Origin: Saccharopolyspora spinosa NRRL 18395
GTDB taxonomy: Bacteria; Actinomycetota; Actinomycetes; Mycobacteriales; Pseudonocardiaceae
Length of the DNA stretch: 64,000 nt
Assembly (NCBI RefSeq): GCF_000194155.1
Contig: NZ_GL877880.1
Location: forward strand, 410,202 to 474,201
Reading direction: 5' to 3'
Part shown: positions 43,130 to 52,033 of the stretch, piece after piece
Position numbering within the stretch: the first letter of the stretch is position 1
Layout of the letters: each line of letters starts with the position of its first letter
The notes under the pieces: generated by a model
What the model was told of the DNA's origin: nothing
Databases searched by the model: none
What the model saw: the letters and a program-made list of their open reading frames with translations, nothing else
Made by a program: the position numbers and the translations under genes

Positions 43130-43537
43130 ATGAGCCCGGACCACGGCTTCGACATCCGGGCGCGGCTGGGGGACGGCACGCCCCGGCCGCGCCGCAAGCG
43201 CGTGGTGCTCGCCGACCGCCGCACCCGGAAGGTCGCGCGAATCATCATGGAGCTGGAGGAGCAGACCAGTGTCGGCGAGGTGCTGGTCCGGCACCTGGTG
43301 AAGGTGCAGCTGCGCAGCGCGCTGGTGCTGACCGGGGTGGTGGCGGCCGTGTTGCTGGGGCTGCCGTTGCTGTTCTGGGGGGTGCCGGCGATCGGAGACC
43401 TGGAGGTGCTGGGCTTCCGGGTGACCTGGCTGCTGCTCGGCGTGCTGATCTATCCGTTCCTGGTGCTGATCGGGTACCTGTGCACCCGGAACGCGGAACG
43501 GCACGAGCGGGACTTCACCCACATGGTGGAGCAGTGA
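43130..43537 (+). CDS. Small two-helix membrane protein paired with the first symporter
   Basis: A 135-residue protein with a basic N-terminus (PRPRRKRVVLADRRTRKVAR) and two membrane helices (LVLTGVVAAVLLGLPLLFWG and WLLLGVLIYPFLVLIGYL). It has the size and topology of DUF485-type proteins that accompany acetate/pyruvate symporters. It starts 17 bases after the LytTR gene and 50 bases before the transporter, in one transcript. Confidence 0.75.
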   Translation: MSPDHGFDIRARLGDGTPRPRRKRVVLADRRTRKVARIIMELEEQTSVGEVLVRHLVKVQLRSALVLTGVVAAVLLGLPLLFWGVPAIGDLEVLGFRVTWLLLGVLIYPFLVLIGYLCTRNAERHERDFTHMVEQ

Positions 43538-43586
43538 CCCGCATGATCGACGACGGATTTCCACCTTCCTGGGGCGGCGAGGTGCG

Positions 43587-45332
43587 ATGGTTTCGAGTTC
43601 TTGGTCCCTGCTAGGCGTCGTGCTGATCGTCGCGGCGACCCTGGGCATCGGGATCTGGGGTTCCCGGTCGGCGCGCACCACGTCCGACTTCTGCGCCGCG
43701 CGGCAACTGGTGCGCGAAGAGCGCAACGCGGTCGCGATCTCAGGTGAGTACCTGTCGGCGGCGTCGTTCCTGGGCGTCGCGGGACTGGTGCTCAAGGACG
43801 GCGTGGACGCGCTCTGGTACCCGATCGGCTTCGCCGCCGGGTACCTGGCGTTGATGCTGTTCGTCGCCGCGCCGATGCGCCGCTCCGGTGCGTACACGTT
43901 GCCGGATTTCGCCGAGGCCCGGCTGGATTCGCTGCGGCTGCGGTCGCTGTGCACCGCGCTGGTGGTGCTGATCGGCTGGCTCTACCTGGTGCCGCAGCTG
44001 CAGGGAGCCGGGCTGACCCTGGCGGCGATCGTCGGAGTTCCTTACTGGGTAGGGGTTTTCGCGGTCGCGGTGATCGTGCTGCTCATCGTGGCCACCGGCG
44101 CGCTGCGGGCCGTCACGCTGGTGCAGGCCTTCCAATACTGGGTGAAGCTGTTCGCGATCACGGTGCCCGCGTTCGCGCTGTTCGCGGTGTTCCTCAACGG
44201 GGCGCCGCACCGGACGCTCGACGAACCGATGCCGCCGGTCTTCCAGCGCGACACGGCAGTGTGCATCGACACCGACGTGCGGTTGCAGGTAAGCCAGCCG
44301 GTGTGGCTGGCCGACGGCTCGGGCGCGATCTACCTGCAGTCCGGCGAGTACTCGATGGCGGCCGGCACCGAACTGCGGTTCCCTGCGGGCGCGGCGGTCC
44401 CGGTCGTCTCGGCGGCCGAACCGGACAACGCCAGTTGGCTGCGGCCGCACGGCGACGGGCTTTCCAGGCTGCTCGAAACGTATTCGGTGCTCGTCGCGAC
44501 CTTCCTGGGCACGATGGGGCTGCCGCACGTGCTGGCCCGCTTCTACACCAATCCGAGCGGGACCGGCGCACGCCGCACCACCCTCTTCGTGCTGGCCATG
44601 CTCGGCGCGTTCTACCTGTTCCCGACGATCTTCGGGCTGCTGTCCCGGCTGTACGTGCCGCAGTTGCTGGTCACCGGTGAGACCGATGCGGCGGTTCTGC
44701 TGCTGCCGCAGGCGATGCTGGGCAACTGGGTGGGCGGGCTGCTCGCGGCGATCACCGCGGCCGGGGCCTTCGCCGCCTTCCTGTCGACCTCGTCGGGGCT
44801 GGTGGTGAGCGTGGCCGGGGTGCTGTCCTCGCGCGAGGTGGTGCGCGGCAGGACGTTCGACTTCCGGCTGGTCGCCGTGGTGGCATGCCTGGTGCCGACG
44901 CTGCTGGCGCTGCCCGCGGACAACCACGACATCGCGCGCAGCGTGGGGTTGGCGTTCGCGATGGCGGCTTCGACGTTCTGCCCGGTGCTGGTCCTGGGGA
45001 TCTGGTGGCGCGGGCTCACCTCGGCGGGGGCGGCCAGCGGCATGGTGGCGGGCGGGAGCCTGGTGCTGATCGCGGTGGTGTTCACGGACTTCGCCGAAGA
45101 CTCAGACAGCTGGTGGGCGACGCTGGTCGGGCAGCCGGCGCTGATCACCGTGCCGATCGCGTTCGCGGTGACCTGCTTGGTCAGCCGGGCGACCCGGGCG
45201 CGGATCCCGGCCGAGGTGGGGCGGGTGATGTTGCGGTTGCACGCGCCCGACCGGCTCGGTTTCCTCGACCGCCGGCTCACCGCGGGCACCGCGAATCCGG
45301 AGCCGACCAAGGGCCGCCGCCACCAACGCTGA
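43587..45332 (+). CDS. Sodium:solute symporter, ActP/MctC-like (first copy)
   Basis: A 581-residue transporter with about 13 membrane helices. The SSS signature is visible in EYLSAASFLGVAGLVLKDG, LPDFAEARLDSLRLRS and GTMGLPHVLARFYTNP. It resembles cation/acetate symporters (ActP, MctC) that import acetate, propionate or pyruvate. A non-hydrophobic insertion of about 80 residues (DEPMPPVFQRDTAVCID, LPAGAAVPVV-like) between helices is larger than in the second copy and may form an outside domain. Regulation by the adjacent LytS/LytTR pair is inferred. Confidence 0.88.
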   Translation: MVSSSWSLLGVVLIVAATLGIGIWGSRSARTTSDFCAARQLVREERNAVAISGEYLSAASFLGVAGLVLKDGVDALWYPIGFAAGYLALMLFVAAPMRRSGAYTLPDFAEARLDSLRLRSLCTALVVLIGWLYLVPQLQGAGLTLAAIVGVPYWVGVFAVAVIVLLIVATGALRAVTLVQAFQYWVKLFAITVPAFALFAVFLNGAPHRTLDEPMPPVFQRDTAVCIDTDVRLQVSQPVWLADGSGAIYLQSGEYSMAAGTELRFPAGAAVPVVSAAEPDNASWLRPHGDGLSRLLETYSVLVATFLGTMGLPHVLARFYTNPSGTGARRTTLFVLAMLGAFYLFPTIFGLLSRLYVPQLLVTGETDAAVLLLPQAMLGNWVGGLLAAITAAGAFAAFLSTSSGLVVSVAGVLSSREVVRGRTFDFRLVAVVACLVPTLLALPADNHDIARSVGLAFAMAASTFCPVLVLGIWWRGLTSAGAASGMVAGGSLVLIAVVFTDFAEDSDSWWATLVGQPALITVPIAFAVTCLVSRATRARIPAEVGRVMLRLHAPDRLGFLDRRLTAGTANPEPTKGRRHQR

Positions 45333-45639
45333 CCGTGATCACCCAGCGTGTTCTTTGTGTTGTTCGAGTAATTTTTGAATCAAATGTAATTACTATTCGC
45401 GCTTGAATTTCTGGACTAGTTGAAAATCAATAGGCTGAATGGGTGAAAGCCGTGGTGGTCGGGCGTAATTCGATGCGTCCTGATCCCCGAGTCAACTTCA
45501 CTCGATCGTTAGCTTGCATACTCCCAACGGGCCTTCACAGCAGTGGTGGAACTACGTAGCGTTCCCGCGATGAACTGATTCAGCAGGCTCCCGTACCGGC
45601 GGCACCCGAGGCGGAGCCATTTCTTGTGGGAGGAGCGCT
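45333..45639. promoter_or_regulatory. AT-richer promoter region between symporter units
   Basis: No gene. Bases 45350-45440 are notably AT-rich (GAATCAAATGTAATTACTAT) and contain CAATAGGCTGA at 45428, an 11-base string also found at 42066 upstream of the LytTR gene. Likely holds the promoter of the second DUF485/symporter pair, with the shared string as a candidate binding site. Confidence 0.5.
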
Positions 45640-46236
45640 GTGAGCGCCACGGACCAAATCGGGTCCGGGTCCGGTATTGACGCCGAAACCTGGGCCGCTG
45701 CCCAAAGCAGCCCCGAATTCACCAACCTGCGACGCAGACTGCGCAACTTCGTTTTCCCGGTCTCGGCACTGTTCCTGGCCTGGTATCTGGTGTACGTGCT
45801 GCTCGCCGACTACGCGCACGGCTTCATGAGCATCAAGCTGGTCGGCAACATCAACGTCGGTCTCGTGTTGGGCCTGCTGCAGTTCGTGTCGACGTTCGCC
45901 ATCACCACCTGGTACGTGCGGTACGCCAACCGGAACCTCGACCCGGTCGCCGAGGAGATCCGGGACAACCTCGAAGGCGGCGCGGGCGAGAAGGCCCCGG
46001 TCGCCGCGATGGGCCTGGCGGACGCCGCCGACCCGGCAGAGGACGCCGAGAAGTCCGGTGACGTCGAGAAGTCCGGTGACGCCGAGAAGTCCGGCGACGC
46101 CGAGAAGTCCGGCGACGCCGAAGAGATCTCGGCCGACGACGGCAGGGACGAGGACGCTGAGAAGGACGCGGCCGCTGCCGCCGCGGAGAAGGACGACGTC
46201 AAGCAGGACAGCGCCGTCGAAGGAGGCCAGAAGTGA
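45640..46236 (+). CDS. DUF485 protein with acidic repeat tail
   Basis: A 198-residue membrane protein from GTG 45640. Residues 35-110 are the DUF485 domain (VSALFLAWYLVYVLLADYAH, VLGLLQFVSTFAITTWYVRY) with two helices. Residues 115-198 are a cytoplasmic acidic tail with five near-identical EKSGDA/V units from an 18-base tandem repeat (46050-46120). DUF485 proteins accompany acetate/pyruvate symporters; the stop overlaps the symporter start by 4 bases. The repeat tail probably varies between strains. Confidence 0.9.
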   Translation: MSATDQIGSGSGIDAETWAAAQSSPEFTNLRRRLRNFVFPVSALFLAWYLVYVLLADYAHGFMSIKLVGNINVGLVLGLLQFVSTFAITTWYVRYANRNLDPVAEEIRDNLEGGAGEKAPVAAMGLADAADPAEDAEKSGDVEKSGDAEKSGDAEKSGDAEEISADDGRDEDAEKDAAAAAAEKDDVKQDSAVEGGQK

Positions 46237-47819
46237 TCGCCGCACTGTCCCCGCTGCTGAACATCGCCATCTTCGGGCTGTTCGTCGTGGTCACGATGGT
46301 CATCGTGTTCCGGGCCAGCCGGAACACCAAGACTGCCTCCGACTACTACGCGGCAGGCCGCGCGTTCACCGGCCCGCAGAACGGCATCGCGATCGCCGGT
46401 GACTACCTCTCGGCGGCGTCGTTCCTCGGCATCGCCGGGGCGATCGCGGTCTACGGCTACGACGGCTTCCTGTACTCCATCGGCTTCCTGGTCGCCTGGC
46501 TGGTGGCGCTGCTGCTGGTCGCGGAGCTGCTGCGGAACACCGGCAAGTACACGATGGGCGACGTGCTCAGCTTCCGGATGAAGGAACGTCCGGTGCGCAC
46601 CGCCGCGTCGCTGTCCACCCTGGCCGTGACGTTCTTCTACCTGCTCGCGCAGATGGCCGGTGCCGGTGGCCTGGTCGCTCTGCTGCTGGGCATCACCAAC
46701 AAGGCCGGCCAGGCCGCGGTGATCGCCGTCGTCGGCGCGCTGATGATCCTGTACGTGCTGGTCGGCGGCATGAAGGGCACCACTTGGGTGCAGATCATCA
46801 AGGCGGCGCTGTTGATCGCGGGCGCTTTCGTGATGACCGTCTGGGTGCTCGGCATGTACGGCTTCAACCTGTCCGGCCTGCTCGGCGCGGCCGCCGACGT
46901 GGGTGGCGACAAGCTGCTCAACCCCGGCGCCCAGTACGGCAAGACCGAGACCAGCAAGCTGGACTTCGTCTCGCTGGGCATCGCGCTGGTGCTGGGCACC
47001 GCGGGTCTGCCGCACGTGCTGATGCGCTTCTACACCGTGCCCACCGCTAAGGAAGCCCGCCGCTCGGTGGTCTGGGCGATCTGGCTGATCGGCCTGTTCT
47101 ACCTGTTCACGCTGGTGCTGGGCTATGGCGCCGGGGCGCTGGTCGGCTCCGATGTGATCAAGAAGGCGCCGGGCGGGGTGAACTCGGCCGCGCCGCTGCT
47201 GGCGCTGGAGATCGGCGGCCCGCTGCTGCTCGGCTTCATTTCAGCGGTCGCGTTCGCGACGATCCTGGCTGTCGTCGCCGGCCTGACCATCACCGCGTCC
47301 GCCTCGTTCGCGCACGACATCTACGCGAACGTGATCAAGAAGGGCGCGGTCGAGGACAAGGGCCAGGAGGTCAAGGTGGCCCGGATCACCGCCGTGGTCA
47401 TCGGCATCGTGTCGATCCTGGGCGGCATCGCGGCCAACGGCCAGAACGTGGCGTTCCTGGTGGCGCTGGCGTTCGCGGTCGCGGCCTCGGCGAACCTGCC
47501 GACGCTGCTGTACTCGCTGTTCTGGAAGCGGTTCAACACCACCGGGGCGCTGTGGAGCATCTACGGCGGTCTCGCGGTCACAATCGTGCTGATCGTGTTC
47601 TCGCCGGCCGTTTCCGGTGCCGAGGACGCGATGTTCCCGTCGCTGGACTTCGCGCTGTTCCCGCTGAAGAACCCAGGTCTGGTGTCGATCCCGGTGTCGT
47701 TCCTGCTCGGCTACCTCGGGACGGTGCTGAGCAAGGAGCCGTTCAACAGCGAGAAGTACGCCGAAATGGAGGTGCGGTCGCTGACCGGCGCGGGCGCCGA
47801 GAAGGCGATCTCGCACTGA
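46233..47819 (+). CDS. Sodium:solute (acetate/pyruvate-type) symporter, second copy
   Basis: A 528-residue ActP/MctC-type carrier with 13 membrane helices. Signature stretches: DYYAAGRAFTGPQNGIAIAG, GDYLSAASFLGIAGAIAVYG, GTAGLPHVLMRFYTVPTAKE. Length is normal for the family, unlike the first copy. GTG start overlaps the DUF485 stop. It takes up acetate, propionate or pyruvate with Na+ or H+; substrate not determined from sequence. Confidence 0.93.
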   Translation: MIAALSPLLNIAIFGLFVVVTMVIVFRASRNTKTASDYYAAGRAFTGPQNGIAIAGDYLSAASFLGIAGAIAVYGYDGFLYSIGFLVAWLVALLLVAELLRNTGKYTMGDVLSFRMKERPVRTAASLSTLAVTFFYLLAQMAGAGGLVALLLGITNKAGQAAVIAVVGALMILYVLVGGMKGTTWVQIIKAALLIAGAFVMTVWVLGMYGFNLSGLLGAAADVGGDKLLNPGAQYGKTETSKLDFVSLGIALVLGTAGLPHVLMRFYTVPTAKEARRSVVWAIWLIGLFYLFTLVLGYGAGALVGSDVIKKAPGGVNSAAPLLALEIGGPLLLGFISAVAFATILAVVAGLTITASASFAHDIYANVIKKGAVEDKGQEVKVARITAVVIGIVSILGGIAANGQNVAFLVALAFAVAASANLPTLLYSLFWKRFNTTGALWSIYGGLAVTIVLIVFSPAVSGAEDAMFPSLDFALFPLKNPGLVSIPVSFLLGYLGTVLSKEPFNSEKYAEMEVRSLTGAGAEKAISH

Positions 47820-47830
47820 TCCGGTAGCAG

Positions 47831-47875
47831 CGACGAGACGCCCCGTCCGGCCGAGCTGGGCGGGGCGCTTCGTCG
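47831..47875. terminator. Two-part hairpin after the second symporter
   Basis: An outer CGACGA/TCGTCG stem and an inner CGCCCCG/CGGGGCG stem enclose a 14-base loop. It is 11 bases after the symporter stop and 15 bases before the stop of the converging gene. Confidence 0.65.
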
Positions 47876-47889
47876 TTCGACGGGGTCGT

Positions 47890-48120
47890 TCAGGCCGCGA
47901 TCAGCTCGGCGGCCGATTCGGAGTCGTTGGTGGTGAAATGCGCTTCCCACATGTCTCCGCCGGCCGGTCTGGGGGCGATCCGGGCCAGAAGGTCCTGCAC
48001 GCGCGAGTCGCTCATCTGCACGAAGCCGGCGAACTGCGGCAACCCGCCGTCGTCGGGAACGGTCGCCAGATGACCCCAGTCGCTGCCGTTCGGCCAGCGG
48101 AGAATGGCTCGACGAAACAT
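47890..48120 (-). CDS. Small hypothetical protein
   Basis: A 76-residue protein from ATG 48120, preceded by GGAAAGGAAG. The core reads FRRAILRWPNGSDWGHLATV, PQFAGFVQMSDSRVQDLLAR and ends DMWEAHFTTNDSESAAELIA. An upstream ATG would add 18 residues but lacks a ribosome site. No membrane or secretion signal; no family recognised. Confidence 0.6.
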   Translation of the reverse strand: MFRRAILRWPNGSDWGHLATVPDDGGLPQFAGFVQMSDSRVQDLLARIAPRPAGGDMWEAHFTTNDSESAAELIAA

Positions 48121-48408
48121 GTCTTCCTTTCCTGACGGACTGATCCCGAGAAGGGAACTGAATCGAGCCAGCACACTGTTACATGGAAGATCACGAAAAC
48201 ATCGTTCCCATCCGGATCTCCGACTGAAAGTGTGAACAACCTCGAATCCGTCCGGAGTAATTGCAGGTCAAGGCGGAAAACTCGAGGGCTTCTCCAGCTC
48301 GAGTCCACACCTGACCGGACCGGCCGTGCGAACCGGGTGGCGCAGCGGACCCGGAGCCCGCGCGCCCTCTTACGCGGGTACCACGCCTCGCGTGGCAGCA
48401 TCGGGGGT

Positions 48409-48768
48409 GTGACAACCCCAGTTCCCGGTCATCAGGTTCCCTGCGTGCAGCCGGAGGAGTTGCCCGCCCAGCTGCCCGACGGCAGCGTGCTGCTCGACGT
48501 GCGCGAGCCGGACGAGTGGCAGGCCGGGCACGCTCCCGAGGCCGTGCACATCCCGATGAGCGCGCTCGTGCAGCGGCTCGACGAGATCCCGGAGGCCGAC
48601 CAGGTCTACGTGATCTGCCGCTCCGGCGGCCGGTCGGCGAAGGTCACCGCGTACCTCAACGCCATCGGCTGGGACGCGATCAACGTCGAGCGCGGCATGA
48701 ACGGCTGGTCGGCCATCGGTCGTCCGCTGGTCTCCGATGACGCCGACAGCGAGCCGTACGTGCTGTGA
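48409..48768 (+). CDS. Rhodanese-like sulfurtransferase domain protein
   Basis: A 119-residue single-domain rhodanese from GTG 48409. LLDVREPDEWQAGHAPEAVH is the first conserved region; the active-site loop is VYVICRSGGRSAKVTAYLN with catalytic Cys; INVERGMNGWSAIGRPLV closes the fold. It can carry persulfide sulfur between partners or detoxify thiols. Its stop overlaps the next start by 4 bases (GTGA), an operon with the DUF4328 gene. Confidence 0.92.
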   Translation: MTTPVPGHQVPCVQPEELPAQLPDGSVLLDVREPDEWQAGHAPEAVHIPMSALVQRLDEIPEADQVYVICRSGGRSAKVTAYLNAIGWDAINVERGMNGWSAIGRPLVSDDADSEPYVL

Positions 48769-49682
48769 CGGTCCGACCTCCCGGCCCCGGGCCGCGCGTG
48801 CAGTGGGTCGCCACCCCGCCTGGCGGCCCGCGGCGGATCCGTCCCCCGCGCCGACCGCGCCGCTACACCGGCCCGCCGGCCTACCCGGCCGTGCCGCGCT
48901 GGGGATTCCCGCTGCTTGCGTGGCGGTGGCCGCTGGCCCTGCCGCTGCGGCCGCACGCGGATCCGATGGTGCGGTCGGAGTCCGCCGCCGGGACGGCGGT
49001 GGTGGCGTTGTGGATCACCACCGCGATCGCGGCGCTGGCGACATTCGCCGAGGGCTGGCGGTACGTGCTGCTGCTGATCAGCCGCGGCCAGGCGCTGCCG
49101 CGCACGGCGCTGGCGATCTCCGACGCCTTGGTCGGCACGGCCGGCGTGGTCCTCTGGGTGCTGGGCGTGCTCTCCGGCGTTCTCGTCGTCTTGTGGGGAC
49201 TGCGGGCGCGTGCCGCGGCCGCCGAGCGCATCGGCGTGCAGAACGCCCGACCGGACTGGCAGGTGGTCGTCGGAGTCCTGGTCCCGGGGCTGAACCTCAC
49301 CGTGCCGGGCTCGGCGCTGGCCGAGCTGGAGCATTCGGTGCTCGTCGCGGAGGGAGTGCGGGAGCGTGGCGCGCGACCGTCCCCGACGCTGCGCCTCCGG
49401 CTGTGGTGGGCGGCGTGGGCGACGACGCTGCTGTTCGGCTGGCTCGCGTTCGTCTGGGGGTTCTTCGACAGCGTCCAGGCAATGGCCGACGGAGTGCTGC
49501 TGCACGCGCTCAACAACGCCCTGGTCACGCTCCTGGCGATCCTGACCGCGCGCCTGATCAAGTACCTGATGCGGCTGCTCGCCCCGATGGACCCGACGGA
49601 GCTCAAGCACCTCCGCGTCCGGGCCGTCCGCGCGGCTCCGCCCGCACCCCGAGCCACGCGTTCCGCACGCGCCCCGCGCTGA
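48765..49682 (+). CDS. DUF4328-type membrane protein
   Basis: A 305-residue protein. Residues 1-65 are Pro/Arg-rich; three to five membrane helices follow (AVVALWITTAIAALATFAEG, VGTAGVVLWVLGVLSGVLVV, ATTLLFGWLAFVWGFFDSVQ, LLHALNNALVTLLAILTARL). The pattern QNARPDWQVVVGVLVPGLNL is typical of DUF4328. Function unknown. Translationally coupled to the rhodanese gene. Confidence 0.85.
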   Translation: MTVRPPGPGPRVQWVATPPGGPRRIRPPRRPRRYTGPPAYPAVPRWGFPLLAWRWPLALPLRPHADPMVRSESAAGTAVVALWITTAIAALATFAEGWRYVLLLISRGQALPRTALAISDALVGTAGVVLWVLGVLSGVLVVLWGLRARAAAAERIGVQNARPDWQVVVGVLVPGLNLTVPGSALAELEHSVLVAEGVRERGARPSPTLRLRLWWAAWATTLLFGWLAFVWGFFDSVQAMADGVLLHALNNALVTLLAILTARLIKYLMRLLAPMDPTELKHLRVRAVRAAPPAPRATRSARAPR

Positions 49683-49827
49683 TCCTTCTGCTCTGCTGAG
49701 CGTCCGTGAGTGGTTCTGGGGCAATAGCGCTCACGGCAGCTGAGCAGGCGGAACAGCGCCTCATCGCGGGTGCGGCGGCGTTGTGATGTGTCACAGATGC
49801 CGGAAGTGGATCGAGGTCGCCCGCATA

Positions 49828-50679
49828 ATGGGCGCCGTGCGGCAACCGACCCCCGACGTCGTTGCGCACCGAGGGGCCTCTGCGCATCGCGCCGAGCACA
49901 CCCACGGTGCTTACGAACTGGCCCTGGAGCAGGGCGCCGATGCACTCGAATGCGATATCCGGGTCAGCCGGGACGGCCGGCTCGTGTGCGTGCACGACCG
50001 CCGCATCGACCGGACCTCCAGCGGCCGCGGCGTGGTCAGCGAGCTCACCGTCGCCTCGATGTCTGAAGTGGACTTCGGCGGCTGGCACCAGGAACCGCCG
50101 GTGTCCGCGGACGAGCTGGTGCGCCGCCCGGCCGCAACGCCCGAGCACGGCGTGCTGACCCTCGACGAACTCCTCGGCCTGGTCCGGGACCACTCGCGGC
50201 CGGTCCGGCTGTTCATCGAGACCAAGCACCCGGTCCGATACGGCGGGCTGGTGGAGCACAAGCTCGTCGCGCTGCTGGCCCGCCACGGGCTGGCGGCGCC
50301 CACGGACCCGGAGAGCTCGCCGGTACTGATGATGTCGTTCTCCCAGTCGGCGGTGCGCCGGTTCCGCGAGGCCGCGCCCGGGGTGCCGACCGTCCTGCTG
50401 TTCGACCGTTTCCGCAGCTCGTGGCGGTCCGGGGTGCTGCCGCCGTGGGCGGACCTCGCCGGCCCGGACATCCGGCTGCTGCGCGAGGACCCGGGATTGG
50501 TCGCGCGCGTCGCCGCGCTCGGCCGCGACACGTACTGCTGGACGGTCGACGACCCCGCCGACGTCGAGCTGTGCCGCCGCGCCGGAGTGCGCTTCGTGGC
50601 CACCAACTCACCCGCGTCCACCCGCTTCCACCTGGCTGAATCGGAGTCCGCGCAGTTCGGTAGCGTCACGGCGGATTGA
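49828..50679 (+). CDS. Glycerophosphodiester phosphodiesterase
   Basis: A 283-residue cytoplasmic enzyme with the GDPD TIM-barrel. VVAHRGASAHRAEHTHGAYE holds the catalytic His and the metal-binding Glu region; ALECDIRVSRDGRLVCVHDR carries the second Glu/Asp and catalytic His; LFIETKHPVRYGG and CWTVDDPADVELCRRAGVRF follow. It hydrolyses glycerophosphodiesters to glycerol-3-phosphate and an alcohol. ATG 49828 is preferred because 15 extra residues from 49783 (including a CxxC) do not fit the family. Confidence 0.92.
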   Translation: MGAVRQPTPDVVAHRGASAHRAEHTHGAYELALEQGADALECDIRVSRDGRLVCVHDRRIDRTSSGRGVVSELTVASMSEVDFGGWHQEPPVSADELVRRPAATPEHGVLTLDELLGLVRDHSRPVRLFIETKHPVRYGGLVEHKLVALLARHGLAAPTDPESSPVLMMSFSQSAVRRFREAAPGVPTVLLFDRFRSSWRSGVLPPWADLAGPDIRLLREDPGLVARVAALGRDTYCWTVDDPADVELCRRAGVRFVATNSPASTRFHLAESESAQFGSVTAD

Positions 50680-50700
50680 CCGCGAGCGAGGGGATTTGCA

Positions 50701-51651
50701 GTGTCGAAGCGAACCGCACCCAAGCCTCAGGCGGACACCGGGATCAAGCCGCGCCAGCCCTGCCCGTGCGGTTCCGGGAAGCGCTACAAGGCTTGCCACG
50801 GTGCCGCTGGTGGTGCCGCCGACGTGATCGTGACCAGGCCTTTCGAGGGGCTGGCCGCGGAGTGCGAGCTGGTGGCCTTGCGCGAGTTCGTGCCGTCGGC
50901 GACGGCGAAGCTGCCGCTGCGCGGCGAAGGCGAAGTCACCCTCGCGACAGTGCTCCCGATGGCCGCCGCGGCGCTGCGGCGCAACGACGACAAGGCCTTC
51001 ATCGGGCTGCAGGTGCAGACCCATTCCGGTGATATCAGCCGGGATCTCGCGCGCGCCGTCGAGTGGGTTCAGGCCGCCGAACTGGGCGAATCGCTGTCGG
51101 TGGTGGGCCCGGAGACGGCCGAGGCGGGCACCGTCCCCAACCGCCTGCAGGACCTGCTCGACCCGGCCGCGGCGCTGGACGTCGAGCTGCACAAGGACTT
51201 CATCTGGTGGCTGCCCGACGACGTGGAGCCGACCGGCGAGGTCGCGCTGTCCCTGGAGCGGGCGAACGCGGCGATCATGCCCACCGAGCGGCTGACCGCC
51301 GAAGGTGTGGAATCCGCGTACTGGGTGGACGCGGGCGAGAAGGCGCACCTGCGGTGGGTGCGTCCGGAGCCGGAGGAGCAGCTGCTGGCGGCACTCGCGC
51401 GGCTGTCCGCCCGGGGCGAGCTGACGCTGGGCGAGGACAGCAAGTACGCGGGATCCTTCCGCGCGCACGGCCTGCTGGTGCCGGTGTGGGACCTCGACCG
51501 CGAGAAGCACGCGCGCGAGTGGGACGAGCCCGCCGCGGAGCTCGGGCGCCGGCTGGCGGAGGCCCTCGGCTCGCTGGACTCAGAGCCGCTGGACGTGGCG
51601 GAGCGGCGCGCCCGCGACGGCCTCCGCGGCCGCCAAGTCACCATCCGCTGA
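50701..51651 (+). CDS. DUF5926 protein with N-terminal SEC-C zinc motif
   Basis: A 316-residue protein. The SEC-C zinc-binding motif QPCPCGSGKRYKACHG lies at residues 18-34; residues 45-316 match the actinobacterial DUF5926 family (LVALREFVPSATAKLPLRG, LDVELHKDFIWWLPDDVEP, GSFRAHGLLVPVWDLDRE). SEC-C motifs bind zinc and often mediate contact with the translation or secretion machinery. The role of the large domain is unknown. GTG start; 21 bases after the phosphodiesterase, probably one transcript. Confidence 0.88.
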   Translation: MSKRTAPKPQADTGIKPRQPCPCGSGKRYKACHGAAGGAADVIVTRPFEGLAAECELVALREFVPSATAKLPLRGEGEVTLATVLPMAAAALRRNDDKAFIGLQVQTHSGDISRDLARAVEWVQAAELGESLSVVGPETAEAGTVPNRLQDLLDPAAALDVELHKDFIWWLPDDVEPTGEVALSLERANAAIMPTERLTAEGVESAYWVDAGEKAHLRWVRPEPEEQLLAALARLSARGELTLGEDSKYAGSFRAHGLLVPVWDLDREKHAREWDEPAAELGRRLAEALGSLDSEPLDVAERRARDGLRGRQVTIR

Positions 51652-51735
51652 TCCGTGAAGGTGCCGGTTGCGAGGGCGGATCGGCCAGGATGAAAACGCT
51701 CACCGGAACGGGCACCTGACCACTGTGCGCTGGGT

Positions 51736-51804
51736 GTGACCAGTTTCAATTGAAACTGGTCACCAAACCCGGAACACGTTGACCGACAGTTTCAATTGAA
51801 ACCG
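51736..51804. repeat. Two TTTCAATTGAAA palindromes before the sigma factor gene
   Basis: A perfect 28-bp palindrome at 51736-51763 (core CAGTTTCAATTGAAACTG extended by GTGAC/GTCAC) and a second near-perfect one at 51787-51804. The 18-base string shared with 35394 lies 40 bases upstream. They sit between the DUF5926 gene and the sigma factor gene. Confidence 0.8.
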
Positions 51805-52033
51805 CGGTCTGCTCCGCCGGGCACGGCACGGGACACCCCGCGAATTCCCCCGGCTCGTTGCTCCGATCGAGTGATCAATGGCGGCGTCCGGCAACCCATC
51901 GGCGCGTTGCGGCGTGTCCCCCCTCGGCGATACCTGACGTTGAGGGGGTGGAGGGGTGACCGCGCACCTACCCGTCGTGCCGACCGCCGCCGAGGCGTCC
52001 GGTGTCTATCGCGGGCGGGCGCGTCGGGGGGAC

